The notes beneath the pieces are model-generated. The model searched no databases. It saw nothing but the letters and a program-made list of their open reading frames with translations, and was not told the origin of the DNA. From assembly GCF_000382225.1 (NCBI RefSeq), contig NZ_KB907834.1:1-34369 (forward strand): 34,369 nucleotides of DNA. The letters are read 5' to 3'. Made by a program: the position numbers and the translations under genes. Of the stretch, positions 12,905 to 22,010 are shown one piece after another (position 1 is the first letter of the stretch; every line of letters begins with the position of its first letter). This DNA comes from Hymenobacter aerophilus DSM 13606. Its GTDB lineage: Bacteria > Bacteroidota > Bacteroidia > Cytophagales > Hymenobacteraceae.

Positions 12905-14356
12905 TTACTCCTTCACCAGCGCCTGCCAGCCCTGGAGTGCGCCGGCGGTTACGTGCAGTTGGTACACGCCGGCGGCCAGCCCGCTCACATCAAGCACGGC
13001 GCCCGACCTCAGCTTTTCGCGGCGCACGGTCCGGCCCCGGGCGTCTACTATTTCCAGCCGGGCGCTACCCCGCACTTCGGCGGGCAGCAGCAGCGTGAGG
13101 CGGTTGCGGGTCGGGTTGGGGTAGGCGCTGAATGCCAATCCGCTCATCCGCCGGCCCGCGGCTGTCACCACGGCCGGCTGGTTCAGCCACTGGTAGGCCG
13201 CGGCAAACTCGCGCTTCCAGAACCATTCGGCGTGCTGTCCGTCGGCGGGGGCCTGCAGGCTCAGGTTGCCGGCTGGTACGCCCGCTTTGGCCAGCGAGTC
13301 GTGCATGGCCCGCATCAACGGAGCCATCGTGGCGCTTTCGGTGGCGCCGGCCACGAAATAGAACCGCGTATCGGGCCGGGGTGGGTGCTGGCGGAGGTAG
13401 GTGAATAGCGGCTGCTCGGCAAACCAGAAGGCGGGCGAAAACACGCCCACGCGGCCGTACACCAGCGGGTATTTCAGGGCTGCGTAGGTTGAAATCAGCC
13501 CGCCCATGCTGCTGCCGGCCACCCCCGTAAACTCGCGGCCCGTGAGGGTGCGGTAGTTGGCGTCGATGTAGGGCTTGAGCGTCTGGACCATGAAATCCAC
13601 ATACTGGTCGCCCTGGCCGCCACCGTACTGCGGGTTGTTCCAGGGCGACAGCTCGTTCAGCCGCTCGGCGCCGCCATTGTCGATGGCCACCACTAGGCTG
13701 CCGGTAGCATCGAGGCCCTGGGCCTGCAGCTGGCTCAGGGTTTCATCCACGCCCCACTCGCCCGAGAAGCTGGTGCAGGCATCGAACACGTTCTGGCCAT
13801 CGTGCAGGTACAGCACCGGGTAGCGCTTGGTGGGCGCCGTGGCGTAGTCGTTGGGCAGATACACCCAGATGCGGCGAGTGCGGCCCAGCTGCGGCATAGC
13901 AAACGCCTCGCTGATGACGCGCACGTTGGGCTGCAGGGCGGTACTCTGGCAGGGCGTGGGCCCCGTGCCCGTCAGGTCCTTCCAGCCGGCTATGGTAAAG
14001 CTGAGGGTGGTAGGCGCACCGCTCAGCGTCTGGCGGCGGTTGGCCACATCCTGCCCCTTCGCATCGGTTTCGACGCTGGCCCAGGAGCCGCGGGTAAACT
14101 TGAATTCGACCGGGCCGGTGAGCGAGGCGGGCAGCGTAAGCGTGTAGGCGCCATCGGCCTGGCGGGTCAGTGCGTGGGTCGGGCTGCCGGGCGTCCAGTC
14201 GTTGAACGAGCCGGCCAGATAGAGATTCTCGGCGGCGGGCGTGGCGGCCGGCACGGCCGTAATGCGTACGGTGGTCTGGGCCCGCAGGTCCGGCGCCGTG
14301 GGCAGCAGCAGAGCCAGGGGTAGCCAGCGGGCTATGGAGGTAAAAGACGTAAACAT
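12905..14356 (-). CDS. secreted esterase with N-terminal starch-binding-like domain and T9SS tail
   Basis: A 483-residue exported protein. Residues 1-27 are a signal peptide. Residues about 28-125 form an AMPK/CBM20-like carbohydrate-binding module (NLYLAGSFNDWTPGSP, then VEFKFTRGSW). Residues about 145-390 are an esterase-D-type alpha/beta hydrolase with Ser283 in GSSMGG and His375 in DGQHAEW; the acid residue is not certain. Residues about 405-483 are a type IX secretion sorting domain (AYPNPTRNRL, a beta-rich segment, GVYQLHV). It therefore probably acts at the cell surface or outside on an esterified or acylated polysaccharide. Divergent from susC across a 911-bp gap and near the amylase, which suggests work on alpha-glucans. 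Substrate is not known. Confidence 0.85.
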   Translation of the reverse strand: MFTSFTSIARWLPLALLLPTAPDLRAQTTVRITAVPAATPAAENLYLAGSFNDWTPGSPTHALTRQADGAYTLTLPASLTGPVEFKFTRGSWASVETDAKGQDVANRRQTLSGAPTTLSFTIAGWKDLTGTGPTPCQSTALQPNVRVISEAFAMPQLGRTRRIWVYLPNDYATAPTKRYPVLYLHDGQNVFDACTSFSGEWGVDETLSQLQAQGLDATGSLVVAIDNGGAERLNELSPWNNPQYGGGQGDQYVDFMVQTLKPYIDANYRTLTGREFTGVAGSSMGGLISTYAALKYPLVYGRVGVFSPAFWFAEQPLFTYLRQHPPRPDTRFYFVAGATESATMAPLMRAMHDSLAKAGVPAGNLSLQAPADGQHAEWFWKREFAAAYQWLNQPAVVTAAGRRMSGLAFSAYPNPTRNRLTLLLPAEVRGSARLEIVDARGRTVRREKLRSGAVLDVSGLAAGVYQLHVTAGALQGWQALVKE

Positions 14357-15267
14357 GACAGCAAGCTACGCCGAAACCGACTCTCAAAACGGCCCGCACA
14401 GCCGCGGCCCACTCCAACAGCTGAGTGGCCGCCGAAAGCTGCTTTTTGGCAACGTGTATTTTTCCGGGAAAATCGCCGCCAGCTAAAATCCGGTTGGTAA
14501 GTAAGCCCTTACCCTTAGCTAACCCTAGCTTCGGCTCAGGCACCGTGTCGACTGGTTGCCGCGGTGGTTGCAGCCGTATAACCGGGTCTGCGTTATATCC
14601 AAAAGCACTAGCTGGCAAAAAGCCGCTTTTTCCGCTATCCGGGAAGTGCGGTATTGATTTAAATTTTGCCTGCATTTGCTCATTCCCACTTAAACCTCAC
14701 CTCTACTCCTACTTTTCAGCCCTTTCCTTTAAGATGAAATTATCAATGCAGCGTCATATACAAAACACAGCCGGGTATAAAAGGGCGAATATGCGCCACT
14801 GAAGGCGACAAGACCACAATCTACAAAGACCGGCTCCATTTGAGCCCTAATAATGATCAATATAGAACCACCAGGAATTGCTTCGAGGCGAGGATAGCAC
14901 CCGATAAGCACGGCCTAACCGGCCTGATTAAGCGGATTTTGGGGTTGTGACAAGTAAACAGCCCCCGGTAACGGCTATGGCCGCACCTGTGGAGGCCGGG
15001 GCAGGCAACAGGGAAGAGTATGATGGAAGCCGTAAAATCCAATTATAACTAAACCGGCTTGGCGTCATTCAGGCATTGGGTTGTGCAAAACAAGGCGTTA
15101 ATTTGCACTGTTTATTTATGGCTCGGCACCTCAGAAAAGGGCTCGGAAAACATCTGCCTGGCAACTGTTTTTCGGCGCCGCCCGACCGTTTTTGGCCGGA
15201 TTGTCAGCCTTGATTTTCCACCTCCGCCCAGGGCGGAAACCCCCTTTTAACCCCTAACAATTTTTCC
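14357..15267. other. 911-bp gap between divergent esterase and susC genes
   Basis: No convincing gene is seen. The few ORFs here (up to 125 codons) lack recognisable motifs. The centre (about 14640-15130) is visibly richer in A/T than neighbouring genes. It must hold the divergent promoters; one candidate for susC is listed. No tRNA, riboswitch or repeat was recognised. Confidence 0.6.
15076..15105 (+). promoter_or_regulatory. candidate susC promoter
   Basis: TTG at 15076-15078 is followed after exactly 19 nt by TTAATTTG (15098-15105), one base from the TAnnTTTG consensus. It lies 163 bp before the susC start, leaving a long 5' untranslated region. Confidence 0.4.
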
Positions 15268-18200
15268 ATGAAAAACCCTTATCTGGCGAAAATGGTGCTG
15301 CCGCTCCTATGCGCAGGCGCGGGCCTCAGTACTGCTCAGGCGCAAGGAATTGGCACGGTCAGCGGCCGGGTGCTCGACGAGAAGGGCGAAGGCCTGCCCG
15401 GCGTTACGGTGCTGATTGAGGGCACGTCGCTGGGCGGCTCGACCAACGGCGACGGTACGTTTCTGATTCAGAACGCACCCACCGGCCCCCAGACGCTGGT
15501 TATTTCGTTCGTGGGCTTCACTACGCAGCGGCAGTCCATCAACGTAACGGCCGGCCAGAACACGGCCGTCGCGGCCCTCACGCTGTCGGAAAACACGACT
15601 TTGCTCAACGAAGCCGTGGTAGTAGGCTACGGTGTGCAGCGCAAGCAGGACCTGACCGGGGCCGTGGAGCAGGTTACGGAAAAGGAGTTTGTGAAAGGGC
15701 AGATAACCAACCCCGAGCAGCTGATTCAGGGCAAGGTAGCCGGCCTGCAGGTAACGACCAGCGGCGGAGCGCCCGGCGCCTCGTCGAGCATCCGCATCCG
15801 GGGTGGCTCGTCGCTGACGGCCTCCAACGACCCGCTTATCGTTATCGACGGGGTGCCGGTTGACAACCGGACGCTGGCGGGAGCGGCTAACCCCCTGTCG
15901 CTGATCAACCCCAACGACATTGAAAGCATTTCGGTGCTGAAGGATGCGTCGTCGACGGCTATCTACGGCTCGCGCGCTTCGAATGGCGTTATTATCGTGA
16001 CGACCAAGAAGGGCGTACAGGGTCAGGAGCTGCGCGTGAACGTGTCGTCGCAGAACTCGGTATCGAGGGCGAACAAGTACGTGGATGTATTGAGCGGCGA
16101 CGAGTTCCGGGCCGTGGTACTGGCCCAGGGCAATGCCCAGCAGATTGCGTTGCTCGGCCCGGACAAAGCCGTAAACACCGACTGGCAGCGCGAAATCTAC
16201 CGCACGGCCCTCACGACCGATAATAACGTGAGCCTGACCGGAGCGGTAGGGGCGGTACCGTTCCGCGTTTCGGGTGGCTACCTCGATCAGGAAGGCCTGC
16301 TCATTAAAAACGACCTGAAGCGCTACACCGGTTCGGTGGGCCTTTCGCCGGTGCTGCTGAATGGCAACCTGCGGGTGAACGTGAACGTGAAAGGCAGCTG
16401 GGTTGACAACAATTTCTCGAACCAAGGCGCCGTGGGAGCGGCCGTGTTTGCCAACCCCACGCTGCCGATTTACGCGCCGGGCAACCCGTACGGGGGCTTT
16501 AACGAGGTGCTGAAAGATGGCAACCTCAACACGCTGGCCACGCGTAACCCGCTGGGTCTCATTTATCAGCGCCGCGACCGGAGCACGGTAAAGCGTAGCA
16601 TCGGCAACATTCAGCTTGACTACGCGCTGCCTTTCCTCACGGGTTTGCGCGCCAACCTCAACCTGGGCTACGATGTGCAGCAGGGCCGGGGCAGCCTCTA
16701 CGTTCCAGCTACGGCCGCTTCCGATTTCAACCGGGTAGCCATTGCCGGCACAACGGCCGGCCAGGGCGGCCTCAACAATATATCGGGCCAGGACAAGAAC
16801 AACCGCCTGCTCGAATTCTACCTCAACTACAACCGCGAGGTGGGCCCCGGCCGCCTCGACCTGCTGGCAGGCCACTCCTACCAGCGCTTCGCCGACAAAA
16901 ACTACGTGTTTGCCGACCGGCTGGCCAACGAAGCGGTGTACGCGGCGGCCCCTACCCTGTTCAGCGGCCTCGACTACCGCGACCCGAAGTACGTGCTGCT
17001 CTCGTTCTATGGCCGGGCCAACTACAACCTGAACGATAAGTACCTGCTGACGGCTACCATGCGCGCCGACGGCTCGTCGCGCTTCCGCGAGGGCCAGCAG
17101 TGGGGCTACTTCCCTTCGGCGGCCGCGGCCTGGCGCCTCAAGGGCGAAGATTTCCTGGTGAATTCGACCACCATTTCGGAATTGAAGCTGCGCCTGGGCT
17201 ACGGCCAGACTGGCCAGCAGGACATCGGCGACATTTACCCCTACCTGGCCCGCTATACCTTCAGCGAGAGCACGGCGCAGTACCAGCTCGGCGACGAGTT
17301 TTCGAACACGTTGCGCGCGGCGGCTTATGACCGCAACATCAAGTGGGAAACGTCGACGACCTACAACGCGGGTATCGACTACGGCTTCCTCGACAGCCGC
17401 TTCAATGGCGCCGTTGATGTGTACTACCGCAAAACCGACGACCTGCTCAACAACGTATTTGTGCCGGCCCTCTCGAACCTCTCGAACAAGCTGACCACCA
17501 ACGTGGGCTCGCTGGAAACCCGGGGTCTGGAGGCCTCGCTCAACGTGGACATCGTGCGCGGCACGCAGTTCAACTGGACGGCCAACGCCAACGCCAACGT
17601 GTACAAAGTGGAAATCACGAAGCTGACCAACGCCACCGACCCCACGTATAAGGGCGACAACGTGGGCGGCATCGAAGGCGGCGTAGGCGGCACCATCCAG
17701 ATCAACTCGGTGGGTTACCAGCCCAACGCTTTCTATGTGTACCAGCAGGTGTACGGCACCGATGGCAAGCCCCTGGAGGGCGTGTACGTGGACCGCAACG
17801 GCAACGGCACCATCGACTCCGACGACCGGTACCAGTACCAGGCGCCGGCCCCCAAGGCCATTCTGGGCTTCGGCTCCAACTTCTCGTACGGCAAGGCCAG
17901 CCTGGCCTTCACGATGCGCGCCAACCTGGGCAACTACGTGTACAACAACGTGCGCGCCCAGGCGGCCTTCCCGCAGGGCGGTTCCGATGGGGTTCTCAAC
18001 AACCTGAACCGCGAATTCCTGACCAGCGGCTTCGTCACCAACACCACCGAGCGGCTGCAATCAGACTACTACGTGGAAAACGCTTCGTTCCTGCGGATGG
18101 AGAACCTGACGGCAGGCTACGATTTCGGCAATATTTATAAGGATAAGACGAACCTGCGGGTCTCGCTCTCGGTTCAGAACCTGTTCGTAGCCACCAACTA

Positions 18201-18315
18201 CAAGGGCCTGGACCCGGAAATTACGGCGGGTACCGGTAAAACGGCGCTCGGCATCGACAATACCATTTACCCACGCCCGCGCACTATCTCGCTCGGCCTG
18301 AACCTCGGCTTTTAA
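15268..18315 (+). CDS. susC: SusC/RagA-type TonB-dependent outer membrane transporter
   Basis: A 1015-residue outer membrane barrel that imports oligosaccharides with energy from TonB. It has a signal peptide (1-25, cut after AQAQ), a carboxypeptidase-regulatory-like domain (about 30-115: GTVSGRVLDEKGEGLPGVTV), the SusC-specific motif with VVVGYGVQRKQDLTGAV near residue 120, a plug domain with IRIRGGSSLTASNDPLIVID, and a C-terminal barrel ending in aromatic GLNLGF. Full length and intact. It is 11 bp before susD, so the two are certainly co-transcribed. The neighbouring amylase and SusE suggest starch or another alpha-glucan, but SusC sequence alone does not set specificity. Confidence 0.95.
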   Translation: MKNPYLAKMVLPLLCAGAGLSTAQAQGIGTVSGRVLDEKGEGLPGVTVLIEGTSLGGSTNGDGTFLIQNAPTGPQTLVISFVGFTTQRQSINVTAGQNTAVAALTLSENTTLLNEAVVVGYGVQRKQDLTGAVEQVTEKEFVKGQITNPEQLIQGKVAGLQVTTSGGAPGASSSIRIRGGSSLTASNDPLIVIDGVPVDNRTLAGAANPLSLINPNDIESISVLKDASSTAIYGSRASNGVIIVTTKKGVQGQELRVNVSSQNSVSRANKYVDVLSGDEFRAVVLAQGNAQQIALLGPDKAVNTDWQREIYRTALTTDNNVSLTGAVGAVPFRVSGGYLDQEGLLIKNDLKRYTGSVGLSPVLLNGNLRVNVNVKGSWVDNNFSNQGAVGAAVFANPTLPIYAPGNPYGGFNEVLKDGNLNTLATRNPLGLIYQRRDRSTVKRSIGNIQLDYALPFLTGLRANLNLGYDVQQGRGSLYVPATAASDFNRVAIAGTTAGQGGLNNISGQDKNNRLLEFYLNYNREVGPGRLDLLAGHSYQRFADKNYVFADRLANEAVYAAAPTLFSGLDYRDPKYVLLSFYGRANYNLNDKYLLTATMRADGSSRFREGQQWGYFPSAAAAWRLKGEDFLVNSTTISELKLRLGYGQTGQQDIGDIYPYLARYTFSESTAQYQLGDEFSNTLRAAAYDRNIKWETSTTYNAGIDYGFLDSRFNGAVDVYYRKTDDLLNNVFVPALSNLSNKLTTNVGSLETRGLEASLNVDIVRGTQFNWTANANANVYKVEITKLTNATDPTYKGDNVGGIEGGVGGTIQINSVGYQPNAFYVYQQVYGTDGKPLEGVYVDRNGNGTIDSDDRYQYQAPAPKAILGFGSNFSYGKASLAFTMRANLGNYVYNNVRAQAAFPQGGSDGVLNNLNREFLTSGFVTNTTERLQSDYYVENASFLRMENLTAGYDFGNIYKDKTNLRVSLSVQNLFVATNYKGLDPEITAGTGKTALGIDNTIYPRPRTISLGLNLGF

Positions 18316-18326
18316 TCCCCGCCCCC

Positions 18327-19955
18327 ATGAAAAACAAGTTTTCACGTTCAGTTGCCCTGGCGCTGGTTGTACTTGGCCTGGCGCCCTTTTCCTCGTGCAT
18401 CAACGAGCTGAACCAGGAGCCGTCGTATGAGCCGACCGTTGAGTCGGTTTACCGCGACCCGGCGCGGGTGAAGGAAGTGCTGGCCCGCCTCTACGCCACC
18501 ATGGCCGTGAGCGGCCAGCAGGGCCCGGCCGGCCAGCCCGATATTGCCGGCATCGACGAAGGTTTCTCCAACTACCTGCGCCAGTACTGGATGGCCCAGG
18601 AGCTGACCACCGACGAGGCCATCCTGGCCTGGGAAAGTGATGGGGGCGTACCCGAGTACAACCGCCTCACCTGGTCGCCCTCGCACCCCTTCGTGCGGGC
18701 CATGTACGACCGGATTTTCTACCAGATTTCGCTCTGCAACGAGTTTATCCGGCAGACCTCAGACGCCAAGCTCAACGACTACGGCATCTCGGCCGCCGAG
18801 CAGACCAACATCAGGCAGTACCGCGCCGAGGCGCGCTTCCTGCGGGCGATGAGCTACTACCACGCCCTGGATATGTTCGGCAACGTGCCGTTTGCCGACG
18901 AGACGTCGACGGTAGGCACCGAAAAGCCCCGGCGCATCGAGCGCCCGGAACTGTTTGCCTACGTTGAGTCGGAGCTGAAAGCTACGGTAGACGACCTGGC
19001 CCCGGCCCGCACCAACGAGTTCGGCCGCGCCGACCAAGCCGCCGCCTGGATGGTGCTGGCCAAGCTCTACCAGAACGCGCCGGTGTACCTGAGCACTACC
19101 CCCGGCGGTACGACTGGCACCGACCGCAGCGCCGAGGTGATTACCTACACCAAAAAGATTATCGATTCTGGTTACCAGCTGACCGGCACGTACGCCGACC
19201 TGTTCCGGACTGATAACAGCAGCGTCGCGCGTTCCGAAATCATTCTGCCCGTCCGTTTCGACGGCGTCCGGACGAAAACCTACGGTGGCATGACGTTTAT
19301 CATCCATGCTTCGGTGGGTGGTAAAATGTCGGTCGACGATTTCGGAATTGACAACGGCTGGGGCGGCACCCGCACCAAGAAAAACCTGGTCAACCTTTTC
19401 CCAGAGTCGCAGGCCGATAAGCGGGCCATGTTCTTCTCCGACGGTCAGTCGCTGGAAATCACCAAGCCCGCAACTTTCACCGATGGCTACGGGGTAACCA
19501 AGTTCAAAAACGTTTCGTCGAAGGGCGTAGCGGGCAACGACAAGGTTTTCCCGGACACCGACTTTCCGTTGTTCCGGCTGGCTGATGCGTACCTGATGTA
19601 CGTGGAGGCCGTAGTGCGCGGGGGTGCGGGTGGCACCACGGCCCAGGCCGTTACCTACCTCAACGCATTGCGCCAGCGGGCCTACGGTAATGCCTCGGGC
19701 AACATCACGGCGGCCGACCTGACGGGCCAGAAAGGCCTGGACCTGGTGCTTAACGAGCGCGGCCGCGAGCTGTACTGGGAAGGCCACCGGCGCACCGACC
19801 TCATCCGGTTCGGCAAGTACGCCCGGGGCTACAACTGGCCCTTCAAGGGCGGCGTGCAGGCTGGCACCGATGTGGAGCTGACCCGGACGCTGTTCCCGCT
19901 GCCCACCAGCGACCTGACGGCTAACCCCAACCTGAAGCAGAACCCGGGCTATTAA
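18327..19955 (+). CDS. susD: SusD/RagB-type glycan-binding lipoprotein
   Basis: A 542-residue surface lipoprotein that caps SusC and captures glycan. The N-terminus is a lipoprotein signal with lipobox-like FSSC (Cys24). The family's helical repeat region is recognisable, including ARFLRAMSYYHALDMFGNVP, and the C-terminal block LVLNERGRELYWEGHRRTDLIRFG is a strong SusD signature, with the normal ending PLPTSDLTANPNLKQNPGY. Length is typical. It follows susC by 11 bp and precedes susE by 96 bp. Confidence 0.95.
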   Translation: MKNKFSRSVALALVVLGLAPFSSCINELNQEPSYEPTVESVYRDPARVKEVLARLYATMAVSGQQGPAGQPDIAGIDEGFSNYLRQYWMAQELTTDEAILAWESDGGVPEYNRLTWSPSHPFVRAMYDRIFYQISLCNEFIRQTSDAKLNDYGISAAEQTNIRQYRAEARFLRAMSYYHALDMFGNVPFADETSTVGTEKPRRIERPELFAYVESELKATVDDLAPARTNEFGRADQAAAWMVLAKLYQNAPVYLSTTPGGTTGTDRSAEVITYTKKIIDSGYQLTGTYADLFRTDNSSVARSEIILPVRFDGVRTKTYGGMTFIIHASVGGKMSVDDFGIDNGWGGTRTKKNLVNLFPESQADKRAMFFSDGQSLEITKPATFTDGYGVTKFKNVSSKGVAGNDKVFPDTDFPLFRLADAYLMYVEAVVRGGAGGTTAQAVTYLNALRQRAYGNASGNITAADLTGQKGLDLVLNERGRELYWEGHRRTDLIRFGKYARGYNWPFKGGVQAGTDVELTRTLFPLPTSDLTANPNLKQNPGY

Positions 19956-20051
19956 TTCTGCCTGATCCAACCAGCCGGAGCCCGCCCAACCTGCGCGGTT
20001 TCGGCTGGTTGGCCGCGGCGGCTGTTTCTCACACTTTTTCAGCTTACCCCC

Positions 20052-20828
20052 ATGAAAAAATTATTCACGAAGTTGACCGGCTTGGGCCTTGTTGCGGCGC
20101 TATTTCTTACTTCCTGTGAGAAAGAAGGTGATAAGATTATGCTCAACCAGACGGCGGCCCCGCAGCTACAGTCGTCTACGGCTACGCCGGCCCTTAGCCG
20201 CGCCGATGCCGACAAGCCGGCCGTAACCTACACCTGGACGCCTACCAACTACGGTTTCGCGGCTGCCCCCACCTACACGCTGGAGTTCGATACCAAAGGC
20301 AACGGGTTCAAGTCGGCGCGCACCATTTCGGTGGGCACGGCCACTACCCACACCCTCACGGTAAGCGAACTGAACGGCATCTACTCCGATCTGAAGCAGC
20401 CGGCTGGCACAGCTTCGGAGCTGGAAGTGCGCCTGCAGTCGGTATTGCAGGGCAACGCGGCAATGATGATGTCGGACCCGACGGCCATCAAAGCCACCCC
20501 CTACGAAAGCCGCGAACTGCCCAAGGATGCGTGGGCCATCATCGGCGACGCGACGCCCAACGGCTGGGGTACCGAAACCCCGATGACCTACGACTTCGAC
20601 CGCAAGGTCTGGACGATTACCCTGCCCCTGACTACGGCTTACTATAAGTTCCGGGCCAACAACGACTGGGGCCTGAACCTGGGCGCGCTAAGTGATGGGG
20701 ATGCCACCAAAACGGCTGGTCCGCTGAAGGAAGGCGGCTCCAACATCAAAGTTTCGGAGGCCGGCACGTACACCGTGACGCTGAATTACAACACCAAACC
20801 GGCTACTTATACCGCCGTGAAGCAGTAG
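20052..20828 (+). CDS. susE: SusE-like outer membrane lipoprotein
   Basis: A 258-residue lipoprotein with lipobox LTSC (Cys22) and acidic residues following. Residues about 30-140 match the N-terminal SusE domain, an immunoglobulin-like fold (PAVTYTWTPTNYGFAAAPTY, then TLTVSELNGI). Residues about 155-258 look like a single starch-binding-type module of the SusE/F kind (WAIIGDATPNGWGTETPM, YYKFRANNDWGLNLG). Classical SusE and SusF have two or three such modules; this one has one, so it is a short version. Third and last gene of the operon, closed by a strong terminator at 20849. Confidence 0.88.
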   Translation: MKKLFTKLTGLGLVAALFLTSCEKEGDKIMLNQTAAPQLQSSTATPALSRADADKPAVTYTWTPTNYGFAAAPTYTLEFDTKGNGFKSARTISVGTATTHTLTVSELNGIYSDLKQPAGTASELEVRLQSVLQGNAAMMMSDPTAIKATPYESRELPKDAWAIIGDATPNGWGTETPMTYDFDRKVWTITLPLTTAYYKFRANNDWGLNLGALSDGDATKTAGPLKEGGSNIKVSEAGTYTVTLNYNTKPATYTAVKQ

Positions 20829-20848
20829 CCGAAAGCTGCTGCTGCCCC

Positions 20849-20880
20849 AAAAGGGTCTGGCCCCGGCCAGACCCTTTTTT
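20849..20880 (+). terminator. intrinsic terminator of the susCDE operon
   Basis: AAAAGGGTCTGGCC pairs with GGCCAGACCCTTTT around a tiny loop, followed by T-run, 20 bp after the susE stop codon. Confidence 0.92.
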
Positions 20881-21013
20881 GGTGCCCGGATTCCGGGCAA
20901 CCGGCCAGTTGTTCGAGACTGGTTCTTTTGAGCCTCCAGGGCCGCTGCCGGGGTGTTACGCCCTTGGTTTAGCATCTTTACATTCTTACTCCTCCATTTT
21001 CACCCCCTTCGTT

Positions 21014-21865
21014 ATGATTCTAATTGCCGATGGTGGCTCGACCAAAAGCAGCTGGTGCCAGCTCGATAAGGACGGCAGCCGCGTGTACTTCAACACCGAG
21101 GGCTACAACCCCGATTTCATGAAGACGGCCGCCGTGGCCGACTCGCTCGACCGCAACCTGCCCGATAATCTGCCGCGCGCCGAGGTAACCGAAGTGCACT
21201 ACTACGGGGCCGGCGTATCGTCGGCGGCCAAGGCCGAGGTGCTGGCCGCGGCCATGCGCCAGACGTTTCCGAACGCCACCGTAACCGTCGACCACGATTT
21301 GCTGGCCGCTGCCCGGGCGCTGCTGGGCCGTAAGCCCGGTTTCGGCGCTATTCTGGGCACCGGTACCAACTCGTGCCTGTACGATGGCGAGAAGATTATT
21401 CACAACGTCGATTCGCTGGGCTTCTTCCTGGGTGATGAGGGCTCGGGCTCGTTTATTGGCAAGCGCCTGCTGCGCGACTACCTGCGCGGCCTGCTGCCCG
21501 AGGGCCTGCAGGAAATCTTCCAGGAGGAGTTCAACCTCACCCGCGACGATATTCTGGACCGGCTCTACAATCAGCCGCTGCCCAACCGCTTCCTGGCCAG
21601 CTTCGCCAAGTTCACCTACGACCACAACAACATCAGCTACTGCCGCGAAATCGTAGTGCAGGGCTTCGAAACGTTCTTCGAAAACATCGTCCGTCACTAC
21701 CCCAACTACCAGGACTACACCTTCAACTGCATCGGCTCGGTGGGCTACAACTTCCGCGACGCCCTGGCCCAGGTAGCCAAAGAGTACGGCATGGAAGTGG
21801 GCAAAATCATCCGCTCACCCATCGATGACCTGGTCGCTTTCCACGAAGCCGAAATGGCTTCCTAA
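21014..21865 (+). CDS. BadF/BadG-family ATPase, N-acetylglucosamine-kinase-like
   Basis: A 283-residue protein of the ASKHA (actin/hexokinase) fold. MILIADGGSTKSSWCQLDKD is the N-terminal phosphate 1 loop, GFGAILGTGTNSCLYDG the second phosphate-binding loop and FFLGDEGSGSFIGK the family signature; Asp in TVDHDLLAAARA is the likely catalytic base. Members phosphorylate N-acetylglucosamine or related amino sugars in the cytoplasm. The start at 21014 is chosen because the frame upstream runs back to the terminator of susE and the fold begins at MILIADGG. It is likely transcribed separately from susCDE. A sugar-kinase role fits the neighbourhood, but the link to starch is weak. Confidence 0.88.
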   Translation: MILIADGGSTKSSWCQLDKDGSRVYFNTEGYNPDFMKTAAVADSLDRNLPDNLPRAEVTEVHYYGAGVSSAAKAEVLAAAMRQTFPNATVTVDHDLLAAARALLGRKPGFGAILGTGTNSCLYDGEKIIHNVDSLGFFLGDEGSGSFIGKRLLRDYLRGLLPEGLQEIFQEEFNLTRDDILDRLYNQPLPNRFLASFAKFTYDHNNISYCREIVVQGFETFFENIVRHYPNYQDYTFNCIGSVGYNFRDALAQVAKEYGMEVGKIIRSPIDDLVAFHEAEMAS

Positions 21866-21911
21866 GCTGTTAGCTGTTAGCTGTTAGCTGTTAGCTGTTA
21901 GCTGTTAGCTG
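21865..21911. repeat. 7-bp tandem repeat AGCTGTT
   Basis: Six perfect copies of AGCTGTT (21865-21906) plus AGCTG follow without a break, starting at the last base of the kinase stop codon. A degenerate version lies upstream of trpB (7516-7550). Confidence 0.95.
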
Positions 21912-21918
21912 GAAAACG

Positions 21919-21959
21919 AAGAAGGCCCCGCACTCGATTGAGCGCGGGGCCTTCTTTTT
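21919..21959. terminator. bidirectional terminator between kinase and amylase genes
   Basis: AAGAAGGCCCCGC (21919-21931) and GCGGGGCCTTCTT (21944-21956) form a 13-bp stem with T-run on the plus side and A-run on the other, between two convergent genes. Confidence 0.92.
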
Positions 21960-22010
21960 GGTGGTCAAGCGAATTCGTGAAGGAGAGCTGACAGCTACAA
22001 ACTATGAGCT

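Noticed and set aside
14729..15042. Short minus-strand ORFs in the susC upstream gap
   Set aside because: Products of 60 residues without motifs, no promoter box or consistent codon use; not supported as genes.
15307..18060. Very long open frame (917 codons) on the minus strand opposite susC
   Set aside because: GC-rich codon use of susC leaves the opposite frame open; the translation is low in complexity with no family motif, while susC is unmistakable.
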